From positions 124,001 through 188,000 of the forward strand of contig CAVXFL010000022.1 of assembly GCA_963761015.1 (NCBI GenBank): a DNA stretch of 64,000 bases. The letters run 5' to 3'. A program made the translations under genes and the position numbers. Under the pieces are notes generated by a model. The model was not told where the DNA came from, made no database searches, and worked only from the letters and a program-made list of their open reading frames with translations. Numbering within the stretch: position 1 is the stretch's first letter; the number at the start of each line of letters is the position of its first letter. This document shows, piece after piece, positions 8,954 to 18,180 of this stretch. The stretch comes from CAVXFL01 sp963761015. Its GTDB lineage: Bacteria; Pseudomonadota; Alphaproteobacteria; Acetobacterales; Acetobacteraceae.

Positions 8954-9475
8954 TCAGGCGCGGTGTGCCCTGGGGGGAACGAAGGCGGGCGGCTCCTCCT
9001 CGGCCTCCTTGACCGCTTGCGCGGGCGCGGCGGCCGGCGGAATGAAGGCCGGCGCGTCCGTCTCCGCGACCGGGTCGGCCGGCCGCTCGAACGTGAAGTT
9101 CACCGGGATTTCCGGCTCGGGCCCGGCCAGCGCGGCCTCGCTCGCCGCCGAGGTCGCGGCAACGGCGGGCTTCGGCGTCGGCTCCAGCGGATTGCTGGCG
9201 AACGTGGAGCGCAGCGAGCCATCGGGATCGACCGTGTTCTCCATGTGCCCGCGAATGTCGAAGTTGCGGATCTCGTTGATCTGTTCGCGCACTTCGTGCA
9301 GGTCGGCCTCGCGCATCATCTCGTCGACATGGCCCTGGAACTCGGACGCCATGCGGCGCGCCTTCTTCACCACGCCGGCGACTGCCTTGAGCGCGCCGGG
9401 CATGTCCTTCGGGCCGATCGCGATCAGCGCCACGACGCCGACCAGCATGATTTCCGACCAGGCAAAATCGAACAT
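8954..9475 (-). CDS. tatB: Sec-independent protein translocase TatB
   Basis: Single-span Tat component that partners TatC. The 173-residue protein starts MFDFAWSEIMLVGVVALIAI followed by GPKDMPGALKAV, the conserved TatA/B hinge in its TatB form (Pro rather than the Phe-Gly of TatA), then an amphipathic helix (VVKKARRMASEFQGHVDEMM). The C-terminal 80 residues are Pro/Ala/Glu-rich and low complexity. A separate tatA gene is not present in the 67 bases between scpB and tatB, where many relatives have it. Confidence 0.95.
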   Translation of the reverse strand: MFDFAWSEIMLVGVVALIAIGPKDMPGALKAVAGVVKKARRMASEFQGHVDEMMREADLHEVREQINEIRNFDIRGHMENTVDPDGSLRSTFASNPLEPTPKPAVAATSAASEAALAGPEPEIPVNFTFERPADPVAETDAPAFIPPAAAPAQAVKEAEEEPPAFVPPRAHRA

Positions 9476-9542
9476 AACAGCCTCTGGCTCCTGCGCCGCT
9501 TGCTAGCAGGAAAGCGGCACGCGGCCAACCTTGCGGCGCCGC

Positions 9543-10214
9543 TCAGCCGACCTGCCGCGAACCACTCGCCGGCTCGGAAGCCCCCTCCGTCTGGGCGACT
9601 TCCGCCCGATCCGCGCGCTCGGCAGCTTGCGGCGGCGCCGGCATTTCGACCAGGAGATCCTCCCGCCGCGGCAGCTCGCGCAAGTCCCGCAGCCCGAACT
9701 GCGCGAGGAATGCCGGCGTGGTGCCCCACAGCGTCGGACGCCCCGGCGTCTCCCGCCGCCCTTTCGGTGCGATCAGACCGGCCTCGAGCAGCGCGTCCAG
9801 CGTGGTCTGACTGAGGCTGGCGCCGCGCATCTCCTCGATTTCCGCCCGTGTCAGCGGTTGATGATAGGCGACGATCGCGAGCGTTTCCAGCGCCGCCCGC
9901 GGCAGGCGTCGCGGCACCTCGATGACCCGCCGCAGGCGTGCGGCCAAGTCCGGCGCCGTGCGGAATTGCAGCGCGCCCGCGACCTCCGCCAGTTCGACGC
10001 CCCGCCCGGCGTAGTGCGCGCGCAAGGCGGCGATCACCGCGTCGACATCCACGTCGTCCGGCAGCACCTGCGCGAGCGCGCGCGGCGCAACCGGCGAGGC
10101 GGCGGCGAACAGCATGGCCTCGGCCAGGCGGATTGCATCCTCGCTCACCGCCGGCGCCATGTCAGGGAAAGCGGTGGCGGAACTAAATGCGGTGGTGGAA
10201 CTATCGTCACTCAT
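9543..10214 (-). CDS. scpB: Segregation and condensation protein ScpB
   Basis: Winged-helix partner of ScpA in the Smc condensin complex, which compacts and segregates the chromosome. The 223-residue protein has AIRLAEAMLFAAASPV, the typical first helix, and LETLAIVAYHQPLTRAEIEE plus RETPGRPTLWGTTPAFL, the two most conserved ScpB segments. The first 25 residues and last 40 are low complexity. Its start overlaps the end of scpA by 8 bases, indicating translational coupling. Confidence 0.95.
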   Translation of the reverse strand: MSDDSSTTAFSSATAFPDMAPAVSEDAIRLAEAMLFAAASPVAPRALAQVLPDDVDVDAVIAALRAHYAGRGVELAEVAGALQFRTAPDLAARLRRVIEVPRRLPRAALETLAIVAYHQPLTRAEIEEMRGASLSQTTLDALLEAGLIAPKGRRETPGRPTLWGTTPAFLAQFGLRDLRELPRREDLLVEMPAPPQAAERADRAEVAQTEGASEPASGSRQVG

Positions 10215-10995
10215 GGGCGGCCAACGCTTCGCGGCGGTCGGAAATCAGAATCGGGCCGAATGGCTGGTCCTGATGCAGCGTCAGGGCGCCATTCCGGGCC
10301 AGTTCGAGCCCGGCGATCAGCGTGCTCGCCAGGGCGCCCCGGTACTGGACGGCACCGATCAGGTCCTCGGGGAGAAACCGGGCGAGGCTGATCCAGTCGG
10401 GCAGGCTGCCCAACATCGCGTTCAGCCGCGCCAAGGCGTCCTGCACGCTCCACAGGGTCAGCGCGGGCGGCTGATAGCGCCGTCCGGAAGCGCCGCGGCG
10501 TGCCGCGCTCAGATAGGCCCGCACCAGCGCGGACAGGTCGAGCGCGAGACGCGAGCGGTCGGTTTCGGTCAGATCCTCGGGGGTGCCGCGGGCGAACACG
10601 TCGTGGCCCAGGGAGGGACGCGCGCCGAGCCAAGCCGCAGCGGTGCGCATTGCCTGCAGTTCGCGCAGACGCGCCGCCAGCACGTCGGCGGCCTGTTCGC
10701 CTTCCTCGGCTTCGGTGGTTTCCGGCGGCAGCAGCAGGCGCGACTTGAGCCAGGTGAGCCAGGCCGCCATGACCAGCCATTCGGCCGCCAGCTCCAGCCG
10801 GATCTGCCGCGCCCCTTCGATGACGGCGAGGTATTGCTCGACCAGGGCCAGGATGGACAGCCGCGCCAAGTCCACCTTCTGCGCCCGCGCGAGGTCGAGC
10901 AGCAGATCGAGCGGCCCCTCGAACCCGTCCAAGGTCAGCAGCAGCGACTCCGTCGCGGCCGAACCCGTTGTCTCGGCGGTCTCAAGTTGCGTCAT
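10207..10995 (-). CDS. scpA: Segregation and condensation protein ScpA
   Basis: Kleisin subunit bridging the Smc heads. The 262-residue protein contains LDGFEGPLDLLLDLARAQKV near the N-terminus, the hallmark of ScpA, then FLVMAAWLTWLKSRLLLP-like AEWLVMAAWLTWLKSRLLL near residue 85, and a C-terminal kleisin winged-helix region (LARFLPEDLIGAVQYRGALA). It overlaps both neighbours: its start lies within the end of the M50 protease gene and its end within scpB, so the block is tightly coupled. Confidence 0.95.
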   Translation of the reverse strand: MTQLETAETTGSAATESLLLTLDGFEGPLDLLLDLARAQKVDLARLSILALVEQYLAVIEGARQIRLELAAEWLVMAAWLTWLKSRLLLPPETTEAEEGEQAADVLAARLRELQAMRTAAAWLGARPSLGHDVFARGTPEDLTETDRSRLALDLSALVRAYLSAARRGASGRRYQPPALTLWSVQDALARLNAMLGSLPDWISLARFLPEDLIGAVQYRGALASTLIAGLELARNGALTLHQDQPFGPILISDRREALAAHE

Positions 10996-11665
10996 GGACC
11001 CCGGCCAGATGCAGGGTCACGCCGATGGCGCGCGTCAGCACGCCGTTGATCGCGCCGTTGACCGGATCGAAATGCGCCCCGAACTGGCGCAGAACCTGCG
11101 GCAGCACGAACACGACCAGCAGGACGATGACGAGGCCGACGCGTTCCAGCCCGGCCCAGCGGATCGCCAGCTTTTCCGGCAGCAGGCCGACGGCGATGCG
11201 CCCGCCGTCGAGTGGCGGGATCGGCAGCAGGTTGAACAGGCCGAGCACGAGATTGGTCAGAATGAAATAGATCAGCGCCTCGGCAAACTGCGGCGAGGAG
11301 GGGAATGGAAAGCCGATCGCGCGCAGGCCGAGCGCGCCGAGCCAGGCGAGAAAGAAGTTCATCGCCGGCCCGGCGGCGGCCACCAGGGCCATGCCGCGCC
11401 TGGGATTGCGGAACTTCCAGGCGGCGACCGGCACCGGCTTCGCCCAGCCGAACATGAACCCGGTGTGCAGGAGCAGCAGAATGCCCGGCACCAGGATCGT
11501 CCCGACCGGGTCGATATGGCGCAGCGGGTTGAGCGTGAGCCGCCCGGCGCGGCGGGCGGTGTCGTCGCCGAGCGCGAGCGCCGCGTAGCCGTGAGCGATC
11601 TCGTGCAGGATGATCGCCAGCACGATGGCGACGCCGATCGCGATGTCGGAGCCAAGCTGGGTCAC
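10982..11665 (-). CDS. Site-2-type M50 family metalloprotease
   Basis: A 227-residue membrane zinc protease of the small Rip/YwhC-like M50 group. Zinc ligands are in HEIAHG (His21, Glu22, His25) within the first membrane helix and the aspartate in NLLPIPPLDGG at about residue 150, exactly the two motifs of the family. Five to six hydrophobic segments are visible. There is no PDZ domain, unlike RseP. The gene overlaps nagZ by 4 bases (ATGA) upstream and scpA by 14 bases downstream. Substrate unknown. Confidence 0.92.
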   Translation of the reverse strand: MTQLGSDIAIGVAIVLAIILHEIAHGYAALALGDDTARRAGRLTLNPLRHIDPVGTILVPGILLLLHTGFMFGWAKPVPVAAWKFRNPRRGMALVAAAGPAMNFFLAWLGALGLRAIGFPFPSSPQFAEALIYFILTNLVLGLFNLLPIPPLDGGRIAVGLLPEKLAIRWAGLERVGLVIVLLVVFVLPQVLRQFGAHFDPVNGAINGVLTRAIGVTLHLAGVHDAT

Positions 11666-12657
11666 GCGAGCAGTTCTTCCCTCTCCGCCGCGAGCGCCGC
11701 CAGGTCCAGCGCGATGTGCCGCGCGCGGGCGCGTTCGGCGGCCGTCCGCATCCGATCAGCCGCTCGCGGCGCGAGGTCCGGCACGCTGGTCAGCACCGCT
11801 TCGTTCGCGGCGAGGTCGCCGGCGCAATACAGCGCCAAGTCGCAACCGGCCGCCAGCGCGGCGGTAGCGCGCGCGGCGGGCTCGCCCGAAAGAGCGCCCA
11901 TGGCGAGGTCGTCGGAAATCAGCACGCCCGAAAAACCGATGCGCTCCCGGATGATTCGGCCGATCACGGTGGGTGACAGAGTAGCCGGCCGCTCGGCGTC
12001 GAGTGCCGTATATAGGACGTGCGCCGTCATCGCCCAGGGCAGGGCGCGGTTCATAAGGAAAGGCCGGAAGTCCGCATCGAGGTCGGTGGCGGTGACGCGC
12101 GGCAGTTCCAGGTGGGAATCCGCTTGCGCTCGGCCGTGGCCGGGGATGTGCTTGGCGACCGGCTGAACACCGGCCGTCAGCAGCCCGGCCGCCATCGCCG
12201 CGCCGAGAACGCCGACGGTTTCCGGGTTCTCGGCATAGGCGCGGTCGCCGATCACGTCGTGCGCCGCCGGCACGCGCCGGTCGAGCACCGGCGCCGTGAC
12301 CACGTCGAAGCCCGCGGTGCGGCATTCGAGCCCGATCAGCGCGCCGCTCAGCCAGGCCGCGCGTCGGCTGGCTTCCGGGCGAGCTTCGTAAAGCCGACCA
12401 ATCGCGCCGGCCGGCGGATGCGCCCGCCAGTGCGGCGGCCGCAGCCGGGCCACCCGCCCGCCCTCCTGGTCCACCATCAGCACCGCCTCTGCCGGAAGCA
12501 CCTCCCGGAGCGACGCGGTGAGTCCGGCGAGTTGGCTCGGGTCGGCGACGTTGCGCCCGAACAGGATGATCCCCGCCGGCGGACAGGCCCGGAACAGCGC
12601 GGCCTCCGCGGCCGAAAGCGCCAAGCCGGCGATGCCGAGGATTGCGGCCTTAGTCAT
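11662..12657 (-). CDS. nagZ: Beta-N-acetylhexosaminidase NagZ
   Basis: Cytoplasmic glycoside hydrolase of family 3 that removes N-acetylglucosamine from recycled anhydro-muropeptides. The 331-residue protein carries the NagZ signature KHIPGHGRAQADSH (general acid/base His and Asp) at roughly 165-180 and the nucleophile segment ISDDLAMGAL near 240. The start MTKAAILGIAG at 12657 was chosen because homology to NagZ begins there; an open frame continues without a stop into the upstream hepT gene. It overlaps the M50 gene by 4 bases. Confidence 0.92.
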   Translation of the reverse strand: MTKAAILGIAGLALSAAEAALFRACPPAGIILFGRNVADPSQLAGLTASLREVLPAEAVLMVDQEGGRVARLRPPHWRAHPPAGAIGRLYEARPEASRRAAWLSGALIGLECRTAGFDVVTAPVLDRRVPAAHDVIGDRAYAENPETVGVLGAAMAAGLLTAGVQPVAKHIPGHGRAQADSHLELPRVTATDLDADFRPFLMNRALPWAMTAHVLYTALDAERPATLSPTVIGRIIRERIGFSGVLISDDLAMGALSGEPAARATAALAAGCDLALYCAGDLAANEAVLTSVPDLAPRAADRMRTAAERARARHIALDLAALAAEREELLA

Positions 12658-13014
12658 TCGCGGGGCGAGATTCAGCAGGGTCAAGACCCGCTGGGCATCC
12701 GCTTTGAGGCTGGGTAGCTCGTCGTAAACGGCATCGCAAATCGTATCGAAACTAACCCGGTCGTAAGCGTGCCTAAGGCGGTTGCCCATGCCTCGGATGT
12801 CGTTCCATGGTTGCTCAGGCATGAGTTCGCGCGCGCGGTCGCCCAGCCGAAATGCGGCTTCGCAAATGCGTTCCAAACATCGCTCGACCGCATCCCTCGT
12901 CCTTCCATCCTTCCGGAAAGCACCGCGATCCAGTCCGCGCACGTAGTTCTCGATGCGCTCAACGTTTTCGAGGATGTCCTCCAGGCAATCTGTTGCGGGG
13001 TGCTTAGAACGCAC
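12658..13014 (-). CDS. hepT: HepT-like (DUF86) toxin of a MntA/HepT module; no stop before nagZ
   Basis: Helical HEPN-type RNase toxin of about 115 residues. It starts at GTG 13014 (VRSKHPATDCLEDILENVER), overlapping the mntA stop by 11 bases, the usual arrangement for this pair. The conserved region is GMGNRLRHAYDRV. The HxY of the HepT motif RX4HXY is present, but the residue five before the His is Gly, not Arg; Arg occupies positions -3 and -1. The end is unclear: the frame runs straight into nagZ. Any one extra base around 12672-12690 would have hidden a TGA, so I expect hepT really ends near 12670. Paired with mntA and located inside a core operon. Confidence 0.75.
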
Positions 13015-13342
13015 GGCGGCGGTCGCGGTCGATATTGGCTTGCAGCCGTTGCTTCTCGACCGGCTCGGGGATGAGATCGACAGGGTGACCAACGATTTCG
13101 CCCAGACGCCGCTCGATTGCCGTCAGCCGGAACAGGCCAACGTGTGCGTTCGGATCGAGCTCGGCTGCAAGATCGACATCGCTGTCGGCCTCAGCTTCGC
13201 CGCGGGCGACCGACCCGAATACCGAAAGCCGTCGAATCCCTACCTGACGCAGCTCCGCCTGATGGGCGCGAAGCAGCGCGATCACCTCTTCGGTGGAAAC
13301 GGCCTGGGGCGAATCCATGAATAGAGCTTCCTTCTCGGGCAC
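13004..13342 (-). CDS. mntA: MntA-type minimal nucleotidyltransferase antitoxin
   Basis: Small nucleotidyltransferase that in characterised MntA/HepT systems neutralises HepT by adding AMP groups to a tyrosine. The catalytic pattern GSX10DXD is intact: GSVARGEAEADSDVDL (residues about 43-58). Length 112 residues from ATG 13342; a second ATG at 13318 (MDSPQAVSTEEV) would give a protein starting where homology begins and is equally likely. Immediately upstream of and overlapping hepT. The pair interrupts the otherwise conserved SPOR-nagZ adjacency. Confidence 0.88.
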   Translation of the reverse strand: MPEKEALFMDSPQAVSTEEVIALLRAHQAELRQVGIRRLSVFGSVARGEAEADSDVDLAAELDPNAHVGLFRLTAIERRLGEIVGHPVDLIPEPVEKQRLQANIDRDRRRAF

Positions 13343-13392
13343 AATATAGCATCCCGGTCAGGATTCCCGCCCATGAAAGCGGATCGACGCGC

Positions 13393-14227
13393 TCAGGCGC
13401 CGAACGGCATGCAGTCGCCACCCTTGGTGCGCACCTGCTTGCAGAACGCGCTGGCCTTCGCGTGATCGGCGAAGCCGATGGTGCGCAGCCGCCAGTAGAC
13501 GTGGCCGCCGTGCTTGGCGCGAACGAACGTGGGATGTCGTCCGGCCAGCAGCTCCGGCATGCGCTTCACCAGACGCTCCCACTCGGTTTTGGCCGCGTCC
13601 TCGGACTTCAGCGCCGCGAGTTGCACCCCGGCCTCGCCGGTCGGAACGACCATATGAGCTTCCGCCTTCGCGGCCGGCAGCGGGCGCTGGCTGGGGTTTG
13701 GCGGCCGCTGTTTTGGTGGCCGTTGCAACCGGGGCCAGAACCGGCTTGGTCGGCGCCGTCGCCAAGGAAGCGGTCGCCCGCTCAATTCTGGGCTTGGCCA
13801 CATGCGGGGATCGCGGCCTCGCCCGAGCGGTCGTTTGCTCCGCCTCGAGCTTGCTGCGCAGCGCCTTCAGTTCGGGGCTCTCGGGCGGCGGCGCGAGCGC
13901 CTCCTTTCCGGTGCCGAAGTCACCGGAGAAAATCGGGGCGTTGATGCCGGCTACTTGCATGCCGCCGCGGTTTTCCGGCTTGACCCGCATCGGTCCGCTC
14001 GGCGCGTCCACGACCGGCACGGGGCCGTTGCCGCGCCCGGCGACGGCCCACACGCCCACGATCAGCAGCAGCGCACCGCCGATTCCGCCGGCGATGATCC
14101 CGAGCCGCCGCGTGCCCCGGTCGGGTCGCGGCGAGCGTCGCGCGGCAGGCACGTTATCCGAGGGCGCATCCAACACATCCTCGGTTGCTCGCGCCATCGG
14201 CAGTCGGGGGGAGATCTCGTTCGGCAC
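13393..14227 (-). CDS. SPOR domain membrane protein, one frameshift
   Basis: Bitopic membrane protein with a C-terminal peptidoglycan-binding SPOR domain, likely acting at the septum. N-terminal cytoplasmic 45 residues are followed by one membrane helix (LGIIAGGIGGALLLIVGVWA), an Ala/Pro-rich linker, and a SPOR domain whose repeats VQLAALKSEDAAKTEWERL and RLRTIGFADHAKASAFCKQV are clear. The SPOR part lies in another frame; one extra base around 13660-13690 (GGCC run) accounts for it. Gene order next to argS is conserved in alphaproteobacteria. It ends with KGGDCMPFGA. Confidence 0.87.
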
Positions 14228-14230
14228 GGT

Positions 14231-16022
14231 TCAGCGCATCTCCTCGACCGGCGTCACGCCCATCACGGCGAGGCCCGAGCGGATCACCACCGCCGTGGCG
14301 GCGACCAGCGCCAGCCGCGCGCGGGTCTCGGCCGGTCGATCGGCTTGCAGGAAACGCAAGGTCGAATCGTCGCGGCCTCGGTTCCACAGCATATGAAAAT
14401 CGCCGGCCAAGTCATAGAGGAAAAACGCGATTCGGTGCGGCTCACGGGCTTGTGCGGCAGCTTCTACCACCCTCGGCCACCCGGCCATGCGGCGGATCAG
14501 CGCGAGTTCCGTGGGGTCGCCCAGGCTGTCCAGCGGCGCCTCGGCCAGCGCGCGCTCGGCCACCGCGTCGGCGCCGGATTCCTCGGCGGCCAGCCGCAGC
14601 ACCGAGCGGCAGCGCGCATGCGCGTACTGCACATAGAACACCGGGTTGTCGCGCGTCTGCGCCACGACCTGATCGAGGTCGAATTCCATCTGCGCGTCGC
14701 TCTTGCGCGTCAGCATGGTGAAGCGCACGGCGTCGCGGCCGACCTCGTCGATGAGGTCGCGCAGGGTGACGAAATTGCCGGCGCGCTTGGACATGCGCAC
14801 CGGCTCCCCGCCGCGCATGATGCGGACCATCTGACACAGCAGGACGTCCAAGCGCGCGCGGTTGCCGGGCGCGAGGGCGCGCACCGCCGCCTGCATGCGC
14901 TTCACATAGCCGCCGTGATCGGCGCCCCAGACGTCGATCAGCAGGTCGGCGCCGCGCGCGAGCTTGTCGGCGTGACAGGCGATGTCGTTGGCGAAATAGG
15001 TGTTGCTGCCGTCGGACTTGCGCAGCGGCCGGTCCACGTCGTCGCCGAACGCCGTGCTGCGGAACAAGGTCTGCGCGCGCGGCTCCCAATCGTCCGGCAG
15101 CTTGCCTTTGGGCGGCTCCAGCACGCCTTCGTAGATCAAGTCCTGCGCGCGCAGCTGCTCGACGGCGGCATCGACGGCGCCGGATTCCAGCAGCGCGCGT
15201 TCGGAGGTGAACACGTCGTGCCGGACGCCGAGCGCGGCCAGGTCGTCGCCGATCGCCGCCATCATTTCGCCGACCGCGAACGCGCGCACCGTGTCGAACC
15301 ACAGCACCGGGTCGGCCATGGTGCGGCCGGGTCCGGCGAGCGCCTCGCCATGCGCGCGCGCCAGCGCATCGCCGAGCGGGACCAGATACTCGCCGCGGTA
15401 TTGCAGCCCGCCCGGCACCTGCGCGGCGAATTCGTCCTCGGAGAGTTCTGTCCCGAGCGCTTGCAGGTAGCGCCAGTAGGTCGCCCAGGCGAGCGCGCCG
15501 ACCTGCGCGCCGGCGTCGTTGACGTAGTATTCCTTGGTGACGGCGTATCCGGCCTTGCGCAGCAGGTTGGCCAGCGCGTCGCCGACAACGGCGCCGCGGC
15601 AATGGCCGATATGCATCGGGCCCGTCGGGTTGGCGGAGACGTATTCCACGTTGACCGCGACGCCCTGCCCCACGCTGCTCTCGCCGTACGACTCGCCGGC
15701 GCGCGAGGATCAGAGGCAGCTCGGAGCGCACAGCCTCAGCGGTCAAGCGAAGGTTCAAGAAGCCCTTCCCTGCCACTTCGACGGAATCCAGTTCGGGGAC
15801 CTTGGCCAACTCGTCCCTGAGGCTTCTTGCCACGTCTAAAGCTGGCCTGTGTGCGAATGTCGCTACAACAAGCGCGGCGTTGGTCGTCATGTCGCCGTGC
15901 GCGGGATCACGCGGCGGTCCAACATTTACACGCGCAATAACCTCCTCATGCAGAGGAGGACCGATCTTAGTCAGCGCACTGATTACCTGTGTGTGTACGC
16001 GCGCGAAAATATGGTGCGCCAT
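14231..16022 (-). CDS. argS: Arginyl-tRNA synthetase, one frameshift
   Basis: Class I synthetase charging tRNA-Arg, about 596 residues. From ATG 16022 the N-terminal Add-1 domain reads MAHHIFARVHTQVISAL and NVGPPRDPAHGDMTTNAA. The catalytic core has NPTGPMHIGHCRGAVVGD (HIGH motif) and VRMSKRAGNFVTLRDL (KMSKS equivalent), then the DALR anticodon-binding domain at the C-terminus. The frame breaks near 15704: one extra C in GCGCGCCGG; removing it gives LARGESYGESSVGQGVAVN as expected. ArgS is essential, so the break is probably not real. The gene ends 3 bases before the SPOR gene starts and begins 14 bases after dgt ends. Confidence 0.93.
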
Positions 16023-16036
16023 GCGACCCTCGCCAT

Positions 16037-17191
16037 TCAACCGGTTATGGAAAGATCGGTGAGGCGGCGGTACTCGTCGAGGGCGAAGCGGTCGGTCATG
16101 CCGGCGATATAGTCGCAAACGGTCAGCGCCGCAGCGTCCGAGCCGCCAGCCTGACCGGCCCAGTCGCGCCACTCGCCCGGAAGCAGGGTGGGATCGGCGT
16201 GGAGCAGCGCGAACAGCTCGGCGGTGACGCGGCGCGCCTTCGCCGTCATGCGGTTGACCCGCCAATGGCGGTACATGCCGGCGTTCAGGAAGGCGCGAAT
16301 CTCGGCGCTCGCCGCCGCCATCGCCGGGCTGAACGCCACGACCGGGTGATCGGCGCGGCGGATCACCGTCGCATCGGCCGGGTCGAGCGCGGCGATCCGC
16401 CGGCGCGACTCGGCAATCACGTCGTTCACCAGCACGTCGATGACGCGGCGGATGGTTTCGTGCTGCAGCCGGCCCTGCTCGTTGTCGTGGCTGACGCGCC
16501 GGGCTTCCGACAGTGCGTCCCCCACCACCGGAAGTCCTGCGACGTCCTCCGGCGCGAACAGGCCCGCGCGCATGCCGTCGTCCAGGTCGTGACTGTGATA
16601 GGCGATGTCGTCCGACAGCGCCGCGACCTGCGCCTCGGCCGAAGCGTAGGAATTCAGCGCCAACGGATGCGCCCGGTCGTATTCGAGCACGTAGGCGGCG
16701 GGCTGGAGCAGCGGGCCGTTGTGCTTGGCCAGCCCCTCCAAGGTTTCCCAGGTCAGGTTCAGCCCGTCGAAGCCCGCGTATCGCTTCTCCAGCAAGGTCA
16801 CGGCGCGCAGGCTCTGGGCGTTGTGGTCGAAGCCGCCGAACGGCTGCATGCCGGCGTTCAGCGCCTCTTCCCCGGCATGGCCGAACGGCGGGTGGCCGAG
16901 GTCATGGGCGAGCGCCAGCGCCTCGGTGAGGTCCTCGTCCAGGTTCAGCGCCCGCGCGATGGAGCGCCCGATCTGCGCCACCTCCAGGCTATGGGTCAGG
17001 CGGGTGCGGAAGAAATCGCCCTCGTGATTGACGAAGACCTGCGTCTTGTACTGCAGCTTGCGGAAGGCGGCGCTGTGGATGATGCGGTCGCGGTCGCGCT
17101 GCCAGGGCGTGCGGGTCGGGCTCTCCGGCTCGGGATGGCGCCGCCCGCGCGACCCGGCCGCGCTGACCGCCCAGGGTGCGAGGCTGCTCAT
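16037..17191 (-). CDS. dgt: Deoxyguanosinetriphosphate triphosphohydrolase-like protein
   Basis: HD-domain dNTPase that hydrolyses dNTPs to nucleosides and triphosphate. The 384-residue protein has the expected RLTHSLEVAQIGRSIARAL (first metal His), LAHDLGHPPFGHAGEEAL (HD pair) at about 85-120, and SDDIAYHSHDLDDGM near 195. N-terminus SRTPWQRDRDRIIHSAAFRKL is also canonical. The length matches the shorter alphaproteobacterial type. Co-directional with argS, and divergent from the DUF29 gene 112 bases away. Confidence 0.95.
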   Translation of the reverse strand: MSSLAPWAVSAAGSRGRRHPEPESPTRTPWQRDRDRIIHSAAFRKLQYKTQVFVNHEGDFFRTRLTHSLEVAQIGRSIARALNLDEDLTEALALAHDLGHPPFGHAGEEALNAGMQPFGGFDHNAQSLRAVTLLEKRYAGFDGLNLTWETLEGLAKHNGPLLQPAAYVLEYDRAHPLALNSYASAEAQVAALSDDIAYHSHDLDDGMRAGLFAPEDVAGLPVVGDALSEARRVSHDNEQGRLQHETIRRVIDVLVNDVIAESRRRIAALDPADATVIRRADHPVVAFSPAMAAASAEIRAFLNAGMYRHWRVNRMTAKARRVTAELFALLHADPTLLPGEWRDWAGQAGGSDAAALTVCDYIAGMTDRFALDEYRRLTDLSITG

Positions 17192-17303
17192 GCTGCGCCG
17201 CCGCTTAGCACCTGTTTTCGCGCCGCTTCAATGCGCGGTGGTTGGCCGGCCCGTGCAAAGCGGGCGGAAATCGCCGATATTGCGGCCGACCGGGGCTGGC
17301 TGG

Positions 17304-17732
17304 ATGACATCAGGGCTGTACGACCAGGATTTCGTCGCTTGGACCGAGCAGCAGGCCGCGCTGCTCAGGGCCAACGACCTGTCGGCCATCGACCGCGAAC
17401 ACCTTGCCGAGGAAATCGAAAGCGTGGGCGCAAGCGAGCGGCGCGAGATGCGCCGGCGGCTGGCGCGCCTGCTGCAGCACCTGCTGAAGTGGCGTTACCA
17501 GCCCGACCTCCGCAGCCGGCGCTGGGCCGCGACGATCACCGCGCAGCGCGACGAGCTGGCCACGATATTCGACGACAGCCCGAGCCTGCGCGCCCGCCTG
17601 CCGGACGTGCTGTCGGGTGCCTACGAACTCGGGCGTGGCTGGGCGCTCGAGGAAACCGGCCTGCTGCGGCTTCCCGAGACCTGCCCCTGGACCGCCGAAC
17701 AGGTGGTCTCGAAGGCATTCCTGCCCGACTGA
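17304..17732 (+). CDS. DUF29 family protein
   Basis: A 142-residue DUF29 protein, a mostly helical family common in cyanobacteria and alphaproteobacteria, function unknown. The typical opening LYDQDFVAWTEQQAALLRAN is followed by LAEEIESVGASERREMRRRL and LLQHLLKWRYQP. The start ATG at 17304 (MTSGLYDQDF) is chosen because homology begins at residue 5. Stand-alone gene between dgt (divergent) and the erpA-like gene (72 bases downstream, same strand). Confidence 0.85.
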   Translation: MTSGLYDQDFVAWTEQQAALLRANDLSAIDREHLAEEIESVGASERREMRRRLARLLQHLLKWRYQPDLRSRRWAATITAQRDELATIFDDSPSLRARLPDVLSGAYELGRGWALEETGLLRLPETCPWTAEQVVSKAFLPD

Positions 17733-17803
17733 CGCTTCTCGGGCGGACGGGCTCGCGCCGGCGATCGGTTCGGCCGGGCTTCAATCGCCGGCGCTGGCTG
17801 ATT

Positions 17804-18157
17804 ATGTTCACCGCCATGCAAATCGAATCCACGTGCTTCTCGGTGAGCTCACGGGCGGCGGCGCGAATCGCCGAGATCGTCGCGACCGATCAGCGGGCGA
17901 TGGCGCTGCGCCTCTCCGTGCTCGCCGGCGGCTGCAGCGGCTTTCAGTACCGCTTCGAGCTCGACCGCGAGCGGCAGCCGGACGACATCATAATCGAGCG
18001 CGAAGGGGCGCGGGTGCTGATCGACCCGGCCAGCCTCGATCTGCTCGGGGGCGCGGAACTCGACTATGCGGACGAGCTGATGGGCAGCCATTTCACCGTC
18101 CGCAACCCGAACGCCACCTCGTCCTGCGGCTGCGGCACCAGTTTCGCCACGGAGTAG
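17804..18157 (+). CDS. erpA: A-type iron-sulfur cluster carrier (ErpA/HesB family)
   Basis: Carrier that delivers Fe-S clusters to apo-enzymes. All three cysteines of the A-type family are seen: GGCSGFQYRFELD and SCGCGTSF at the C-terminus. The start may be ATG 17804 (MFTAMQIEST) or ATG 17816 (MQIESTCFSV), the latter matching family N-termini better. About 114-118 residues. It is convergent with dksA, ends 23 bases apart. Whether it corresponds to ErpA or IscA cannot be decided from sequence alone; no isc or suf genes are nearby. Confidence 0.9.
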   Translation: MFTAMQIESTCFSVSSRAAARIAEIVATDQRAMALRLSVLAGGCSGFQYRFELDRERQPDDIIIEREGARVLIDPASLDLLGGAELDYADELMGSHFTVRNPNATSSCGCGTSFATE

Positions 18158-18180
18158 CCGCTCCCGCGTGGCTGGCCGGC

